Shown piece by piece: positions 29,465 through 39,230 of a stretch of 64,000 bases of DNA. The notes beneath the pieces are model-generated. The model was not told where the DNA came from. It saw only the letters and a program-made list of their open reading frames with translations, and searched no databases. Position 1 is the stretch's first letter, and the number at the start of each line of letters is the position of its first letter. The DNA is from Pseudomonas sp. 7SR1 (GTDB taxonomy: Bacteria > Pseudomonadota > Gammaproteobacteria > Pseudomonadales > Pseudomonadaceae), in assembly GCF_900156465.1 (NCBI RefSeq), contig NZ_LT707064.1, forward strand, positions 1,152,001-1,216,000. Reading direction: 5' to 3'. Both the position numbers and the translations under genes were made by a program.

Positions 29465-30102
29465 TACCAGCGGCCGTCCCACGCCGCGAAATTCTGCAGC
29501 AACTGCAGCCCATGGGTGTGGCTCTTCTCGGGGTGGAACTGCACGGCGAAGCGCGAGCCGTCGGCCAGGGCGGCGGCGAAGTCGACGCCATAATGGCCGC
29601 TGCCCACCACCTGCCGCGCATTGCCGGCCGCGATGTAGTAGCTGTGCACGAAGTAGAAACGCGCCAGGTCCGGAATGTTGTGCCAAAGCGGGTGGTCCAC
29701 CGTCTGCTTCACTTCGTTCCAGCCCATGTGCGGGACTTTCAGGTGCTCGCCGTCCTCATGCAGGTCCTTGCCGAAAAACTTCACCTGGCCCGGGAACATA
29801 CCGATGCAATCGACGCCGGTGTTCTCTTCGCTGTGTTCGAGCAAGGCCTGCATGCCGACGCAGATTCCCAGGAACGGACGATCCTGGCTGACTTCCTGGA
29901 CCAGCGAGTCGAAGCCCAGGCGACGGATCTCGGCCATGCAATCGCGGATTGCACCGACACCGGGGAATACCACCCGGTCGGCTTCACGAATCACATCCGC
30001 ATCGCTGGTGATCAGCACCTTGCCGGCCCCCACGTGCTCGAGAGCCTTGGCCACCGAGTGCAGGTTGCCCATACCGTAGTCGATAACCGCGACCGTCTGC
30101 AT
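29464..30102 (-). CDS. hisH: Imidazole glycerol phosphate synthase glutaminase subunit HisH
   Basis: HisH is a 212-residue class I glutamine amidotransferase that feeds ammonia to HisF. It starts [21 protein letters not shown]. The nucleophile Cys is in [13 protein letters not shown] (about C84), and the catalytic His/Glu are in [19 protein letters not shown] near the C-terminus. It overlaps hisB by one base upstream (TAATG) and DUF2164 by one base downstream. Confidence 0.98.
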   Translation of the reverse strand: MQTVAVIDYGMGNLHSVAKALEHVGAGKVLITSDADVIREADRVVFPGVGAIRDCMAEIRRLGFDSLVQEVSQDRPFLGICVGMQALLEHSEENTGVDCIGMFPGQVKFFGKDLHEDGEHLKVPHMGWNEVKQTVDHPLWHNIPDLARFYFVHSYYIAAGNARQVVGSGHYGVDFAAALADGSRFAVQFHPEKSHTHGLQLLQNFAAWDGRW

Positions 30103-30695
30103 TACAGGACGCCTTTGGTGGAGGGCATCTGCCCGGCCATGCGGTCATCGAGCTCCACGGCCATGCGCAGGGCGCGGCCGAAAGCCTTGAACACGGTTTC
30201 GATCTGGTGGTGGGTGTTGTGCCCGCGCAGGTTGTCGATGTGCAAGGTCACGTTGGCGTGATTGACGAAGCCCTGGAAGAATTCCTGGAACAGGTCAACG
30301 TCGAAACCACCCACGGTGGCACGGGTGTACGGCACGTGCATCTGCAGGCCCGGGCGGCCGGAGAAATCGATGACCACCCGCGACAGCGCCTCATCGAGCG
30401 GCACGTAGGCGTGGCCGTAGCGACGAATACCCTTCTTGTCGCCAATGGCCTTGGTAAAGGCCTGGCCCAGGGTGATCCCGACATCCTCCACGGTGTGGTG
30501 GTCGTCGATATGCAGGTCGCCCTTGCTGACGATGTCCAGGTCGATCAGCCCATGACGGGCGATCTGGTCCAGCATGTGCTCAAGAAACGGCACGCCGATA
30601 TCAAACCGGGCCTTACCGGTGCCATCCAGGTTGATCGAGGCTTTGATCTGGGTTTCCAGAGTGTCGCGCTCGACAGACGCCTTACGTTCGGCCAT
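30102..30695 (-). CDS. hisB: Imidazoleglycerol-phosphate dehydratase HisB
   Basis: HisB is a monofunctional 197-residue dehydratase of histidine biosynthesis, starting [17 protein letters not shown]. Two repeated metal-binding motifs are visible: [15 protein letters not shown] and [17 protein letters not shown], plus [17 protein letters not shown] one codon upstream is also possible. It is the first gene of the run hisB-hisH-DUF2164-hisA-hisF. Confidence 0.98.
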   Translation of the reverse strand: MAERKASVERDTLETQIKASINLDGTGKARFDIGVPFLEHMLDQIARHGLIDLDIVSKGDLHIDDHHTVEDVGITLGQAFTKAIGDKKGIRRYGHAYVPLDEALSRVVIDFSGRPGLQMHVPYTRATVGGFDVDLFQEFFQGFVNHANVTLHIDNLRGHNTHHQIETVFKAFGRALRMAVELDDRMAGQMPSTKGVL

Positions 30696-30850
30696 CACCA
30701 GCTCCGCAAAATCATTGGGCGAAAAAGGCAGCCATTATAGGGGCGCGAGCGGCAAACAGAAACACGGGAGGTGATATCGCTGACGGGCTGAATCCCGGGC
30801 TGTCGGTGATAGACATGTCCATACAAGCCTTTGCCATCACCCAAAACGAC

Positions 30851-30941
30851 TGTGGGAGCGAGCTTGCTCGCGATAGCGGTGTGTCAGCCGACCATGATAT
30901 CGACTGACACACCCTCATCGCGAGCAGGCTCGCTCCCACAG
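30851..30941. repeat. REP element pair
   Basis: Inverted REP units flank about 45 bp containing TGTCAG...CTGACA, between hisB and the transporter gene. Confidence 0.9.
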
Positions 30942-30985
30942 GGTAGGCCCGTCTCCGATGGATTCGGGCCTACCTGCATTGTCGC

Positions 30986-32647
30986 TTAGCGGAACAGCAC
31001 CGCCGTCTTCTGCAGGGTCACCCACACACCCCACGCCAACGGAATGCCCACCACCAGCCAGGCGGCGATCGCCAGGGGCTTGGTGCCCGGCGCGGCCTTC
31101 CATTCCAGCGACGTGGTGCTGTCGGCACCTTTGTCATGGCCCAGCGCCTGTTCGGCGGCCAGCTCGGCGTCGGTCATGAAGTACTTGTCGGCGACCGGGC
31201 GGACCATCAGGTTGCACAGGAAGCCCAGCACCAGCAGGCCGGCGAGGATGTACAAGGTGATGTCATAGGCCGCGGCACGTTCAACGCCGATGCTCAGTTG
31301 ATATTCACGCAGGTAGTTCACCAGCACCGGACCCAGCACGCCCGCCGCAGCCCAGGCGGTCAGCAGGCGACCGTGGATCGCGCCGACCATTTGCGTACCG
31401 AACAGGTCCGCCAGGTAGGCCGGCACGGTGGCGAAACCGCCGCCGTACATCGACAGGATGATGCAGAACGCCGCCACGAACAGCGCGACGCTGCCCAGGT
31501 GACCCAGGTTCGGGATCAGCGCGTACAGTGCAAAGCCCAGGGCGAAGAACACGAAATAGGTGTTTTTACGACCCAGGTAATCCGAGAAGGATGCCCAGAA
31601 GAACCGGCCGCCGATGTTGAACAGGCTCAACAGACCGGTGAAACCGGCCGCGATGGCCGCGATCTGGCCCAGTTGTGCGGCGTCCAGTTGACCGAACGGC
31701 AGGTCGTTGCCGAGCAGCTTGCCGCCGAACACTTCCTGCAACAGTGGCGAAGCCATGCCCAGGATGCCGATACCGGCGGATACGTTCAGGCACAGTACCA
31801 GCCAGACCAGACGGAATTGCGGGGTTTTCCAGGCCACATTCACGTGAACGTGACGATGGGTGATCATCGCGTTCGCGGCTTTCTTCGGTGCCGGGGTCCA
31901 GCCTTCAGGTTTCCAGCCGGTCGGCGGAACGCGGTACGACAAGGCACCACCGATCATGAACACGAAGTAGATCGCAGCCATGACCAGGAAGCTCTGCCAT
32001 ACGCCCACGTCTGTCGGCGAAGCAAAGTGGTTCATCAGCGCAGCGGCCAGCGGAGCACCCACCATCGCGCCGCCACCGAAGCCCATGATCGCCATGCCGG
32101 TCGCCATGCCACGCTTGTCCGGGAACCACTTGATCAGGGTCGAGACCGGGGAAATGTAGCCCAGGCCAAGGCCGATACCGCCGATCACGCCGGAACCGAC
32201 CCACATCAGCCAGATCTGGTGGGTATAGATACCCAGCGCGGAGATCAGCAGGCCACCGCACCAGCACAATGCCGACACGACACCGGCCTTGCGTGGCCCG
32301 GCATGTTCCAGCCAGCCGCCCCAGATGGCTGCCGAGCAACCCAGGAAGATGAAGAACAGGGTGTAGATCCAGCCGAGCATCGAGATCGGCCAGTCGCATT
32401 GGGACGAAAAGACTTGCGAGATGAAGCTCATGTCCGGCGCGCAGGCGACCGGTTTGGTGATACCCAGGGCCTTGGACAGTGGCAACCAGAACACCGAGAA
32501 GCCGTAGGCCATGCCGATGCAGAGGTGAATGGCCAGTGCGGCCGGAGGAACCAGCCACCGGTTGAAACCGGGCTTGGCGATAATGCGTTCCTTGGAGAGG
32601 AATGCAGGCTGGTCGGCAATGCCGTCCGCCGTGATGCTCGTGCTCAT
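30986..32647 (-). CDS. OFA-family MFS transporter
   Basis: This inner-membrane major facilitator of 553 residues belongs to the oxalate/formate antiporter-like (OFA) group. The start is MSTSITADGIADQPAFLSK. About twelve helices are visible. Hallmarks are NRWLVPPAALAIHLCIGMAYGFSVFWLPL in helix 1, GWIYTLFFIFLGCSAAIWGGWLEHAGPRKAG and the large FPDKRGMATGMAIMGFGGGAMVGAPLA segment. An insertion of about 100 residues in the middle (the GWKPEGWTPAPKK region and QEVFGGKLLG region) makes it longer than typical OFA members. Substrate is unknown; a monocarboxylate or dicarboxylate is the family expectation. Confidence 0.9.
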   Translation of the reverse strand: MSTSITADGIADQPAFLSKERIIAKPGFNRWLVPPAALAIHLCIGMAYGFSVFWLPLSKALGITKPVACAPDMSFISQVFSSQCDWPISMLGWIYTLFFIFLGCSAAIWGGWLEHAGPRKAGVVSALCWCGGLLISALGIYTHQIWLMWVGSGVIGGIGLGLGYISPVSTLIKWFPDKRGMATGMAIMGFGGGAMVGAPLAAALMNHFASPTDVGVWQSFLVMAAIYFVFMIGGALSYRVPPTGWKPEGWTPAPKKAANAMITHRHVHVNVAWKTPQFRLVWLVLCLNVSAGIGILGMASPLLQEVFGGKLLGNDLPFGQLDAAQLGQIAAIAAGFTGLLSLFNIGGRFFWASFSDYLGRKNTYFVFFALGFALYALIPNLGHLGSVALFVAAFCIILSMYGGGFATVPAYLADLFGTQMVGAIHGRLLTAWAAAGVLGPVLVNYLREYQLSIGVERAAAYDITLYILAGLLVLGFLCNLMVRPVADKYFMTDAELAAEQALGHDKGADSTTSLEWKAAPGTKPLAIAAWLVVGIPLAWGVWVTLQKTAVLFR

Positions 32648-32908
32648 TGTGTATCCCCCAGTTGTTAGAATGGCTCGCCAGCCACACTTCACCCTCGGCC
32701 TTATTGCACGCAGGCACGGCCGTATTTTACGGTGAAGCTCCATAGTGGTGCGACATCAGGTCGCAGAAAGGCAGGCGAACGGGTAAAGATTACCATTTGC
32801 TCGTGACAGAAAAACCAAAGTGATATCACCTTTTTCACGTCATCCGTCTTATCGCGCCTTCGGCGGTTTTCTGTAGGGTGCTAATGATTTATTTTTTCAG
32901 GGATTTTC

Positions 32909-33307
32909 ATGCCTATCGTCGTCGAGCACCTGAACGCAGCCACCCGCCAGGACCGGCAGGACCTGGAAAAAATCTATCGGGACGCCCCCGCCTGGCTGAT
33001 GGAACCCTTCGGCGATGCCGCCCGGCTGATAGAGGATTGCCTGGAAGATGGCTCATTGATCGCGGCACGTTTCAATGATCGACTGCTGGGGGCCGCGCGC
33101 CTGCAACGGCACCAGGACGCTTGGGACTTGTCCCAGATGTGCGTACGGAACGTTACCCGACGTCGTGGCGTCGCGGAACGACTGGTGAGCGAGGCGCAGA
33201 GAATGGCCCTGCAGAACGGTGCCCAGCTGCGGCTGCGGGCCCCTGGCGGGCATCCCATAGCCCAAGCCCTCGCCGCCAGATTGAAACTGGCGCTGGATGA
33301 GTACTGA
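32909..33307 (+). CDS. GNAT acetyltransferase, PanZ-like
   Basis: This 132-residue single-domain GNAT protein has the acetyl-CoA loop region MCVRNVTRRRGVAERLVSEA (pattern R/Q-x-x-G-x-A). The SLIAARFNDRLLGAARLQ and VTRRRGV segments resemble PanZ, the acetyl-CoA sensor that activates aspartate decarboxylase PanD in enterobacteria. The N-terminal DRQDLEKIYRDAP also resembles PanZ. No panD is in the window, so the partner is unproven. It is monocistronic. Confidence 0.75.
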   Translation: MPIVVEHLNAATRQDRQDLEKIYRDAPAWLMEPFGDAARLIEDCLEDGSLIAARFNDRLLGAARLQRHQDAWDLSQMCVRNVTRRRGVAERLVSEAQRMALQNGAQLRLRAPGGHPIAQALAARLKLALDEY

Positions 33308-33517
33308 CCAGGCTCTGCAAGAAGAGCCTTGGGACGAAGGCAAGGCGAAAACAGCCGAGCAAGCGCAGCGCACTGGAACACACGAACGTTGCGAGGCAGT
33401 TTTCAACGCTGCATGAACGGGTATCAAGGCTTTTCGTACAGAGCCTAAAGCCCAATACAAACCCACAGCGTTATACTCCCAGGCTAAATTTTGAACTCAA
33501 CCTACAAGGACTCGCCC

Positions 33518-35743
33518 ATGAAAGCGTTCGGCAAAATCCTGGGTCTGGTACTTCTCGGGCTGTTGCTGATCATTGTGGCCTTGGGCTTTGCCCTGACCCA
33601 CCTCTTCGATCCCAACGACTACAAGGAAGAGATCCGCCAGATTGCCCGCGACAAAGCCCACATTGAGCTCACGCTCAATGGCGACATCGGCTGGAGCCTG
33701 TTTCCATGGCTGGGTCTGGAATTGCACGATGCCAGTGTCGCCACGCTGGCCAACCCGACACAACCTTTCGCCGACCTGCAGATGCTCGGCCTTTCGGTAC
33801 GCGTGATCCCGCTGCTGCGCAAGGAGGTGCAGATGAGCGACGTGCGGGTCGAAGGCCTGAACCTGCGACTCAACCGTGACAAGAACGGCCACGGCAACTG
33901 GGAAGACATCGGCAAGGCGCCCGCCTCGACGACGACGGCCGGAACTCCGGCGCCAGCCGAGCCACCCGCTCCGTCCACCAGCGCCCCGCCGGAAAAACCG
34001 GCGCAGCCGACCCGGCTGGACATCGACAGCCTGACGGTGAACAACGCCAGGGTTCAATACACCGACGAGCAGACCGGCAAGCAATTCAGTGCCGAGAGCA
34101 TCCAGTTGAGCACCGGCCCGGTCCACGACTCCACCAATATCCCGGTCACGCTGACCGCGTTCCTGTCCAGCAACCAGCCGGCCGTGCGCGTGCGCACCGA
34201 AGTCACCGGCGAACTGCGCTTCGAGCGCGCCTTGCAGCGCTACAAGTTCGAAGACCTGAAGTTGTCCGGCGAAGTCACGGGGGATCCGTTGCAGGGCAAG
34301 ACCCTTAACTTCAACGCACAGGGACAGTTGTTCCTGGACAGGGCCGCCAACGTGGCCGAATGGACCGGCATCAAGCTCTCCCTGAACCAGCTGCGCGCCT
34401 TGGGCGAACTGAAGGTCAACGACCTCGACAAGACCCCGCAACTGAACGGCGGAATTTCGATTGCCCAGTTCGACCTGGCGAACTTTGTCGACAGCATCGG
34501 CCAGAAACTACCGACCATGGCCGAGGGCAGCCTGACCAAGGTCGAGCTGGCCAGCCGCATCGCCGGCACGCCGACCAGCGTCGAATTCAACGACATCAAC
34601 CTGAAAGTCGACGACAGCAGCTTCAGTGGCCGTATCGCCGTGGAAGATTTCGCAAAGCAATCCCTCCGTGCGCAGCTCAAGGCCGACAAATTCAACGTCG
34701 ACCGCTACCTACCCCCGAAATCCGCCGAGAGCAACAGCGCCAAGGCCGCCCGCGAAGCCGAAGTCAGCGACACCGAGACCAGCGCCATGGCAGGCGCCGG
34801 CAGCACGCCACTGCCAAGCTCGCCAACCCAGGGAGCCTGGAGTAACGAGCGACTGTTCCCGGTGGAACGCCTGAGCAAACTGGACATCGATGCCGACCTG
34901 ACCTTCGGCCAACTGATCCTCGACAGACTGCCGATCGAGAATGCTGCCCTCAAGGCCACCGGCCAGAATGGCCTGCTGACCCTGGAGAACCTGCGGGGCG
35001 ACCTGTACAACGGCAACTTCGAAGCCAAGGGCACCCTGGATGTGCGCCAGCCCACGCCGCAATTGAACCTGCAAACCCGGATCAACCGGGTGCCGGCGGA
35101 AAAAATCATCGAGAGCCAGGGCAAGACTCCGCCAGTCAAGGGGCTGGTGACGCTCAACAGCGCCGTGACCGCCAGCGGCAACAGCCAGAAGGCCCTGATC
35201 GAAAGCCTCAACGGCACCGCCGGTTTCGTCATCAACGATGGCGTGCTGCTCAATGCCAACCTCGAACAGCAGCTGTGCAAAGGCATCGCCCTGCTCAACC
35301 GCAAGAACCTCAGTGGCGAACCCCGGGGCAAGGACACACCGTTCCAGCAGCTCAACGGCAATCTCACCCTGCGCAACGGCGTGGCCAGCAACCCCGACCT
35401 GAAAGTCCGTGTACCGGGCATGACCGTAAACGGCAATGGCGATATCGACCTGCGGGTGCTGGGCATGGATTACCGCGTCGGCGTCATCGTCGAAGGCGAC
35501 AAGAGCGACATGCCCGACCCGGCCTGCCAGGTCAACGAACGCTACGTCGATGTCGAATGGCCGCTGCGCTGCCGCGGTCCCCTGGAGCTCGGCGCCAAAG
35601 CCTGCCGCCTGGATAACGACGGCCTGGGCAAGGTCGCGGCAAAACTGGCCGGCGACCGCCTCGGTGACAAGATCGACGAGAAGCTGGGCGACAAGGTCAG
35701 CCCCGAGCTGAAAGATGCGCTGAAGGGGCTGTTCAAGCGATGA
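33518..35743 (+). CDS. AsmA family protein
   Basis: This 741-residue inner-membrane-anchored periplasmic protein starts MKAFGKILGLVLLGLLLI, with one N-terminal helix followed by a typical AsmA segment (FDPNDYKEEIRQIARDKAHIELTLNGDIGWSLFPWLGLEL). A Pro/Ala-rich linker near residues 145-170 and a long beta-rich repeated region follow. The C-terminal AsmA region includes KGLVTLNSAVTASG and LNGTAGFVINDGVL. AsmA-like proteins are thought to carry phospholipid across the periplasm. Its stop overlaps mutY by 4 bp (ATGA), so the two are coupled. Confidence 0.93.
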   Translation: MKAFGKILGLVLLGLLLIIVALGFALTHLFDPNDYKEEIRQIARDKAHIELTLNGDIGWSLFPWLGLELHDASVATLANPTQPFADLQMLGLSVRVIPLLRKEVQMSDVRVEGLNLRLNRDKNGHGNWEDIGKAPASTTTAGTPAPAEPPAPSTSAPPEKPAQPTRLDIDSLTVNNARVQYTDEQTGKQFSAESIQLSTGPVHDSTNIPVTLTAFLSSNQPAVRVRTEVTGELRFERALQRYKFEDLKLSGEVTGDPLQGKTLNFNAQGQLFLDRAANVAEWTGIKLSLNQLRALGELKVNDLDKTPQLNGGISIAQFDLANFVDSIGQKLPTMAEGSLTKVELASRIAGTPTSVEFNDINLKVDDSSFSGRIAVEDFAKQSLRAQLKADKFNVDRYLPPKSAESNSAKAAREAEVSDTETSAMAGAGSTPLPSSPTQGAWSNERLFPVERLSKLDIDADLTFGQLILDRLPIENAALKATGQNGLLTLENLRGDLYNGNFEAKGTLDVRQPTPQLNLQTRINRVPAEKIIESQGKTPPVKGLVTLNSAVTASGNSQKALIESLNGTAGFVINDGVLLNANLEQQLCKGIALLNRKNLSGEPRGKDTPFQQLNGNLTLRNGVASNPDLKVRVPGMTVNGNGDIDLRVLGMDYRVGVIVEGDKSDMPDPACQVNERYVDVEWPLRCRGPLELGAKACRLDNDGLGKVAAKLAGDRLGDKIDEKLGDKVSPELKDALKGLFKR

Positions 35744-36807
35744 GAGCCGAGCAGTTTTCCACCGCGGTGCTGGACTGGTTCGACCGCCACGGGCGTCACG
35801 ACCTGCCTTGGCAACAGGACATCACGCCGTACCGGGTGTGGGTTTCGGAGATCATGTTGCAACAGACCCAGGTAAGCACCGTGCTCAACTACTTCGACCG
35901 GTTCATGGCCTCGCTGCCTACCGTCGAAGCCCTGGCCGCCGCGCCTGAGGATGAAGTGCTGCACCTGTGGACCGGGTTGGGCTACTACACCCGTGCTCGC
36001 AATCTGCAGAAAACCGCAAAGATCGTGGTCGAACAATACGGCGGCGAATTCCCCCGGGACGTGGAGAAACTCACCGAGCTGCCGGGGATCGGCCTGTCTA
36101 CCGCCGGTGCCATCGCCAGCATCAGCATGGGCCTGCGGGCACCGATCCTCGACGGTAACGTCAAGCGGGTGCTGGCACGCTTTACCGCCCAGGAAGGCTA
36201 TCCGGGCGAACCCAAGGTCGCAAAGCAACTGTGGGCCACCGCGGAGCGCTTCACCCCCCAGGACCGGGTCAATGCCTATACCCAGGCAATGATGGACCTG
36301 GGCGCCACGCTCTGCACCCGCAGCAAGCCCAGTTGCCTGCTCTGCCCGCTGAAGACCGGTTGCCAAGCCCATATGCTGGGCCTGGAGACCCGCTATCCGA
36401 TCCCCAAGCCACGCAAGGAAGTACCCAGGAAACGTACCTTGATGCCGATGCTGGCCAACCGTGAGGGCGCGATCCTGCTTTATCGTCGTCCCTCCACCGG
36501 CCTGTGGGGCGGCCTGTGGAGCCTGCCGGAACTCGATGACCTCGACGACCTGCAGCATCTGGCCCTGCAACACTCGCTGGAACTGGGCAGGCAACAGGAA
36601 ATGCCCGGCCTGGTGCACACCTTCAGCCATTTCCAGTTGGCAATCGAACCCTGGCTGGTCTGGGTCCAGGAAACCGGCCATCACGTGGCCGAGGCCGACT
36701 GGCTCTGGTATAACCTCGCCACCCCGCCGCGCCTGGGCCTTGCCGCCCCGGTCAAAACCTTGCTCGAACGCGCGGCCGTCGTCTTGAATGCAGGAGAGTC
36801 GTCATGA
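35740..36807 (+). CDS. mutY: A/G-specific adenine DNA glycosylase MutY
   Basis: MutY removes adenine mispaired with 8-oxoguanine. It has 355 residues. The N-terminal domain carries [14 protein letters not shown] with the catalytic Glu, the helix-hairpin-helix [16 protein letters not shown] with GNVKRVLAR, and the iron-sulfur cluster motif C-x6-C-x2-C-x5-C ([17 protein letters not shown]). The C-terminal NUDIX-like domain recognises 8-oxoG. It overlaps the asmA-like gene and yggX by 4 bp each. Confidence 0.98.
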   Translation: MRAEQFSTAVLDWFDRHGRHDLPWQQDITPYRVWVSEIMLQQTQVSTVLNYFDRFMASLPTVEALAAAPEDEVLHLWTGLGYYTRARNLQKTAKIVVEQYGGEFPRDVEKLTELPGIGLSTAGAIASISMGLRAPILDGNVKRVLARFTAQEGYPGEPKVAKQLWATAERFTPQDRVNAYTQAMMDLGATLCTRSKPSCLLCPLKTGCQAHMLGLETRYPIPKPRKEVPRKRTLMPMLANREGAILLYRRPSTGLWGGLWSLPELDDLDDLQHLALQHSLELGRQQEMPGLVHTFSHFQLAIEPWLVWVQETGHHVAEADWLWYNLATPPRLGLAAPVKTLLERAAVVLNAGESS

Positions 36808-37076
36808 CCCGCACCATCATGTGCCGCAAATACAAAGAAGAGCTGCCCGCCCTGGAGCGCGCTCCGTTCCCTGGCGCCAAGGGCCAGGACATCTACGACA
36901 ACGTCTCGGCCAAGGCCTGGGCAGACTGGCAGAAACACCAGACCCTGCTGATCAACGAAAAACGCCTGAACATGATGAACGCCGAGGATCGCAAATATAT
37001 CCAGGGCGAAATGGACAAGTTCTTTTCCGGCGAAGAATACGCCAAGGCTGAGGGCTACGTACCGCCTTCCGAATAA
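36804..37076 (+). CDS. yggX: Oxidative-damage protection protein YggX (Fe(2+)-trafficking)
   Basis: YggX has 90 residues and starts [24 protein letters not shown]. The conserved Cys7, [31 protein letters not shown] and the MDKFFSG C-terminus are all present. It protects iron-sulfur proteins and is linked to labile iron. It is coupled to mutY (ATGA overlap), a conserved pairing of an iron-sulfur repair enzyme with an iron protein. Confidence 0.98.
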   Translation: MTRTIMCRKYKEELPALERAPFPGAKGQDIYDNVSAKAWADWQKHQTLLINEKRLNMMNAEDRKYIQGEMDKFFSGEEYAKAEGYVPPSE

Positions 37077-37178
37077 GCTGCTTACCCCGGGGGCGAATCG
37101 TAAGCGACGGTAATAATTAAATATTTTTTGATAACGTGCTTGACGCCCTCCTGAAAAACCCGTTTAATGCGCCCCGTT

Positions 37179-37254
37179 GCCCAGATAGCTCAGTCGGTAG
37201 AGCAGGGGATTGAAAATCCCCGTGTCGGCGGTTCGATTCCGTCTCTGGGCACCA
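37179..37254 (+). tRNA. tRNA-Phe (GAA)
   Basis: A 76-base cloverleaf with a 7-bp acceptor stem (GCCCAGA / TCTGGGC), D-arm AGCTCAGTCGGTAGAGC, anticodon arm GGGGATTGAAAATCCCC with anticodon GAA, T-arm GGTTCGATTCC and encoded CCA. A hairpin terminator follows 8 bp later. Confidence 0.99.
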
Positions 37255-37262
37255 AATACCAA

Positions 37263-37295
37263 AACCCCGATCAAGAAATTGATCGGGGTTTTTTA
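37263..37295 (+). terminator. Terminator of tRNA-Phe
   Basis: A perfect 12-bp stem (AACCCCGATCAA with its complement), GAAA loop, then six or more T. Confidence 0.97.
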
Positions 37296-37379
37296 TTGCC
37301 CGCTGATTTCATTGACGTGTTCCGCTCCCCCAGGGACTCAGCTACATTCGACCCTCGCCGCCCTCCCGCAGAGAACCTT

Positions 37380-37709
37380 ATGGACATCACTGGCATCCCC
37401 TTCGGCACCACCGACTGGTCGACAATCGAACCCAGCGAACACAAAGGCGTCACCGGAACCGCCTACTGGCGAACCCGGCAGTTCGGGAATATCCGCGTCC
37501 GGATGGTCGAGTACACGGCGGGTTACCTGGCCGATCACTGGTGCACCAAGGGGCACATCCTGTTTTGCCTGAAGGGCGAGCTGCATACGGAGCTGGAAGA
37601 TGGGCGACAGTTCGTGCTCAAGCCGGGCATGAGCTACCAGGTAGCGGACCAGGCCGAGCCCCATCGCTCTTCAACCTCGGTGGGCGCCACCTTGTTCGTG
37701 GTGGATTGA
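37380..37709 (+). CDS. DHCW-motif cupin-fold protein
   Basis: This 109-residue single cupin domain starts MDITGIPFGTTDWSTIEP. It carries the segment LADHWCTKGHILFCLKGEL, which matches a small cupin family named for this DHWC-type motif, and GRQFVLKPGMSYQVAD for the second cupin motif. Metal binding is plausible through the His residues; the function is unknown. It directly follows the tRNA-Phe terminator. The reading frame extends upstream through the tRNA, so the start at the ATG after AGAACC is chosen. Confidence 0.85.
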   Translation: MDITGIPFGTTDWSTIEPSEHKGVTGTAYWRTRQFGNIRVRMVEYTAGYLADHWCTKGHILFCLKGELHTELEDGRQFVLKPGMSYQVADQAEPHRSSTSVGATLFVVD

Positions 37710-37776
37710 GTTTCGAAGCACTCGTCCTGGAGCTGTAGAATCAACCGCCTCATTTTTCATATCAGGAGCCTTGGCC

Positions 37777-38184
37777 ATGCCGTCGGCAAACAAACAGCAG
37801 AAGCGAAACCAGCGCGCCAAGGCGAAAGCCAAGAAGAACCGGGTACAGCGTGCCGCTGCGCCGAACGACTTCCTGGACCCGAACGATGAGCGCATCGACC
37901 TGGAGACCGTGGACCTGTCCGAGCTGTTCCAGCTCATGCGCGACGCTGAAAAGATCAGCCAGCAAGCCATGTGCATCGCCTTCCTGGGGCACCCACTGCT
38001 GGCGCTTGTGCTGGAACAGGAAGGCGAAGAAGAAGCCATGGATTTCATTATCACCGCCCTGATCGAATACCGTCGCGCCACCACCGGCGTCGATGAACAG
38101 ACTGCGCTTGACTGGGTCGAGAGCGAGCAATTCCAGGCTGATTATCTCGCGGCCTCCAGGGAACTGGTGCAACCCCAGGCCTGA
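37777..38184 (+). CDS. Hypothetical protein with basic KQQKR N-terminus (paralogue A)
   Basis: This 135-residue protein starts MPSANKQQKRNQRAKAKAKK, a strongly basic, Lys/Arg/Gln-rich N-terminus, followed by a mainly helical acidic domain (LETVDLSELFQLMRDAEK; EGEEEAMDFIITALIEYRRATTGVDEQTALDWVES). AGGAG precedes the ATG. The gene at 42104-42550 encodes a protein with the same N-terminal tail and a related helical domain, so the two are paralogues. I do not recognise the family. A basic tail joined to an acidic helical domain could bind nucleic acid or an acidic partner, but that is a guess. Confidence 0.75.
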   Translation: MPSANKQQKRNQRAKAKAKKNRVQRAAAPNDFLDPNDERIDLETVDLSELFQLMRDAEKISQQAMCIAFLGHPLLALVLEQEGEEEAMDFIITALIEYRRATTGVDEQTALDWVESEQFQADYLAASRELVQPQA

Positions 38185-38406
38185 GCCTCGCCCGCCCGGC
38201 GCTCTTGCGATGAGGGCGCTTGCTGGGGGGATGACATCCTTCAGCGACAGTTCCTACAAGCCAAGCTCCATCAATATGAGCCGGCGTCAAAACCGTCTTG
38301 CATGAAGCGGTTGTTTTTCCTCCACGGCAATCAGCTCCGTCCGGCATCATCAATATGAAGCCTGACGCATCATTCAGTCCGTCCCACTCCACGGCTGAAC
38401 ATCTTG

Positions 38407-39132
38407 ATGACTTCGATCTCCCCACAAGACGATCCGCAATTGGCACCACTGATCGGCGAACTCGCCGAATTGATCCGCCAGGCACGCCAGAAGGTCATGC
38501 GCGCCGTTGACACCCTGCAGGTACAGACCTGCTGGCAGATCGGCCGGCATATCATCGAATTCGAACAGGAGGGCGCCGAGCGGGCGACTTACGGGGCCCG
38601 ACTGTTGCCGACACTGGCGAAGGCGCTGACGGTGAAGTTCGGGAAAGGATTTGATGCATCGAACCTTCGTTACATGCGCCTCTTCTACCAGGCGTTTCCA
38701 ATATGTGACGCACTGCGTCACGAATTGAGCTGGACTCATTACCGCTTGTTGCTTCGTATAGAAGATGATCATGCGCGCCACTGGCCGCAGTGCAGAACTG
38801 GTCAACGCGCGCCCTGGAACGCCAGATCGGCACCTTCTATTACGAACGCCTGCTGGCAAGTCGGGACAGGCCGGCGGTAGAGCAGGAGGCCAGCGCCCAT
38901 ATCGAGTCACTGGACCCCGGGCCCAGGGATATCGTCAGGGACCCGGTGGTGCTGGAATTTCTCGGGTTGCCCAACGCGGGCACCTTGCTGGAGACCGATC
39001 TGGAGCAGGCCTTGATCGACCAGCTACAGGATTTTCTACAAACTGCTCCTGCCCACCGAAGAAGAACTGCGCAATGAGCTGGATCGCGAACGGAGGCGGC
39101 TCGAAGAACAGCGACGACACACGATCACTTGA
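38407..39132 (+). pseudogene. Decayed DUF1016 (YhcG-type) PDDEXK nuclease gene
   Basis: The N-terminal DUF1016 domain is readable (LIGELAELIRQARQKVMRAV, QTCWQIGRHIIEFEQEG, ASNLRYMRLFYQAFP, LSWTHYRLLLRIED). It is lost after HARHW near 38775. The frame then continues one phase over with AVQNWSTRALERQIGTFYYERLLASRD and LEFLGLPNAGTLLETDLEQALIDQLQDFL. Near 39036 a large in-gene deletion joins this to the normal C-terminus (YKLLLPTEEELRNELDRERRRLEEQ) in yet another frame, ending at 39132. The nuclease core normally between these parts is missing. Family members have about 330-380 residues. This remnant cannot make a working nuclease. Confidence 0.85.
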
Positions 39133-39230
39133 AGCCACGAAAGCCGGCATTGCGTGACCGTTTATTGTAAAAACCGATGTAAGCTTGATGCGCTTCGGAA
39201 ATACCTACATCTTCAAGAGCTCTATCCTGC

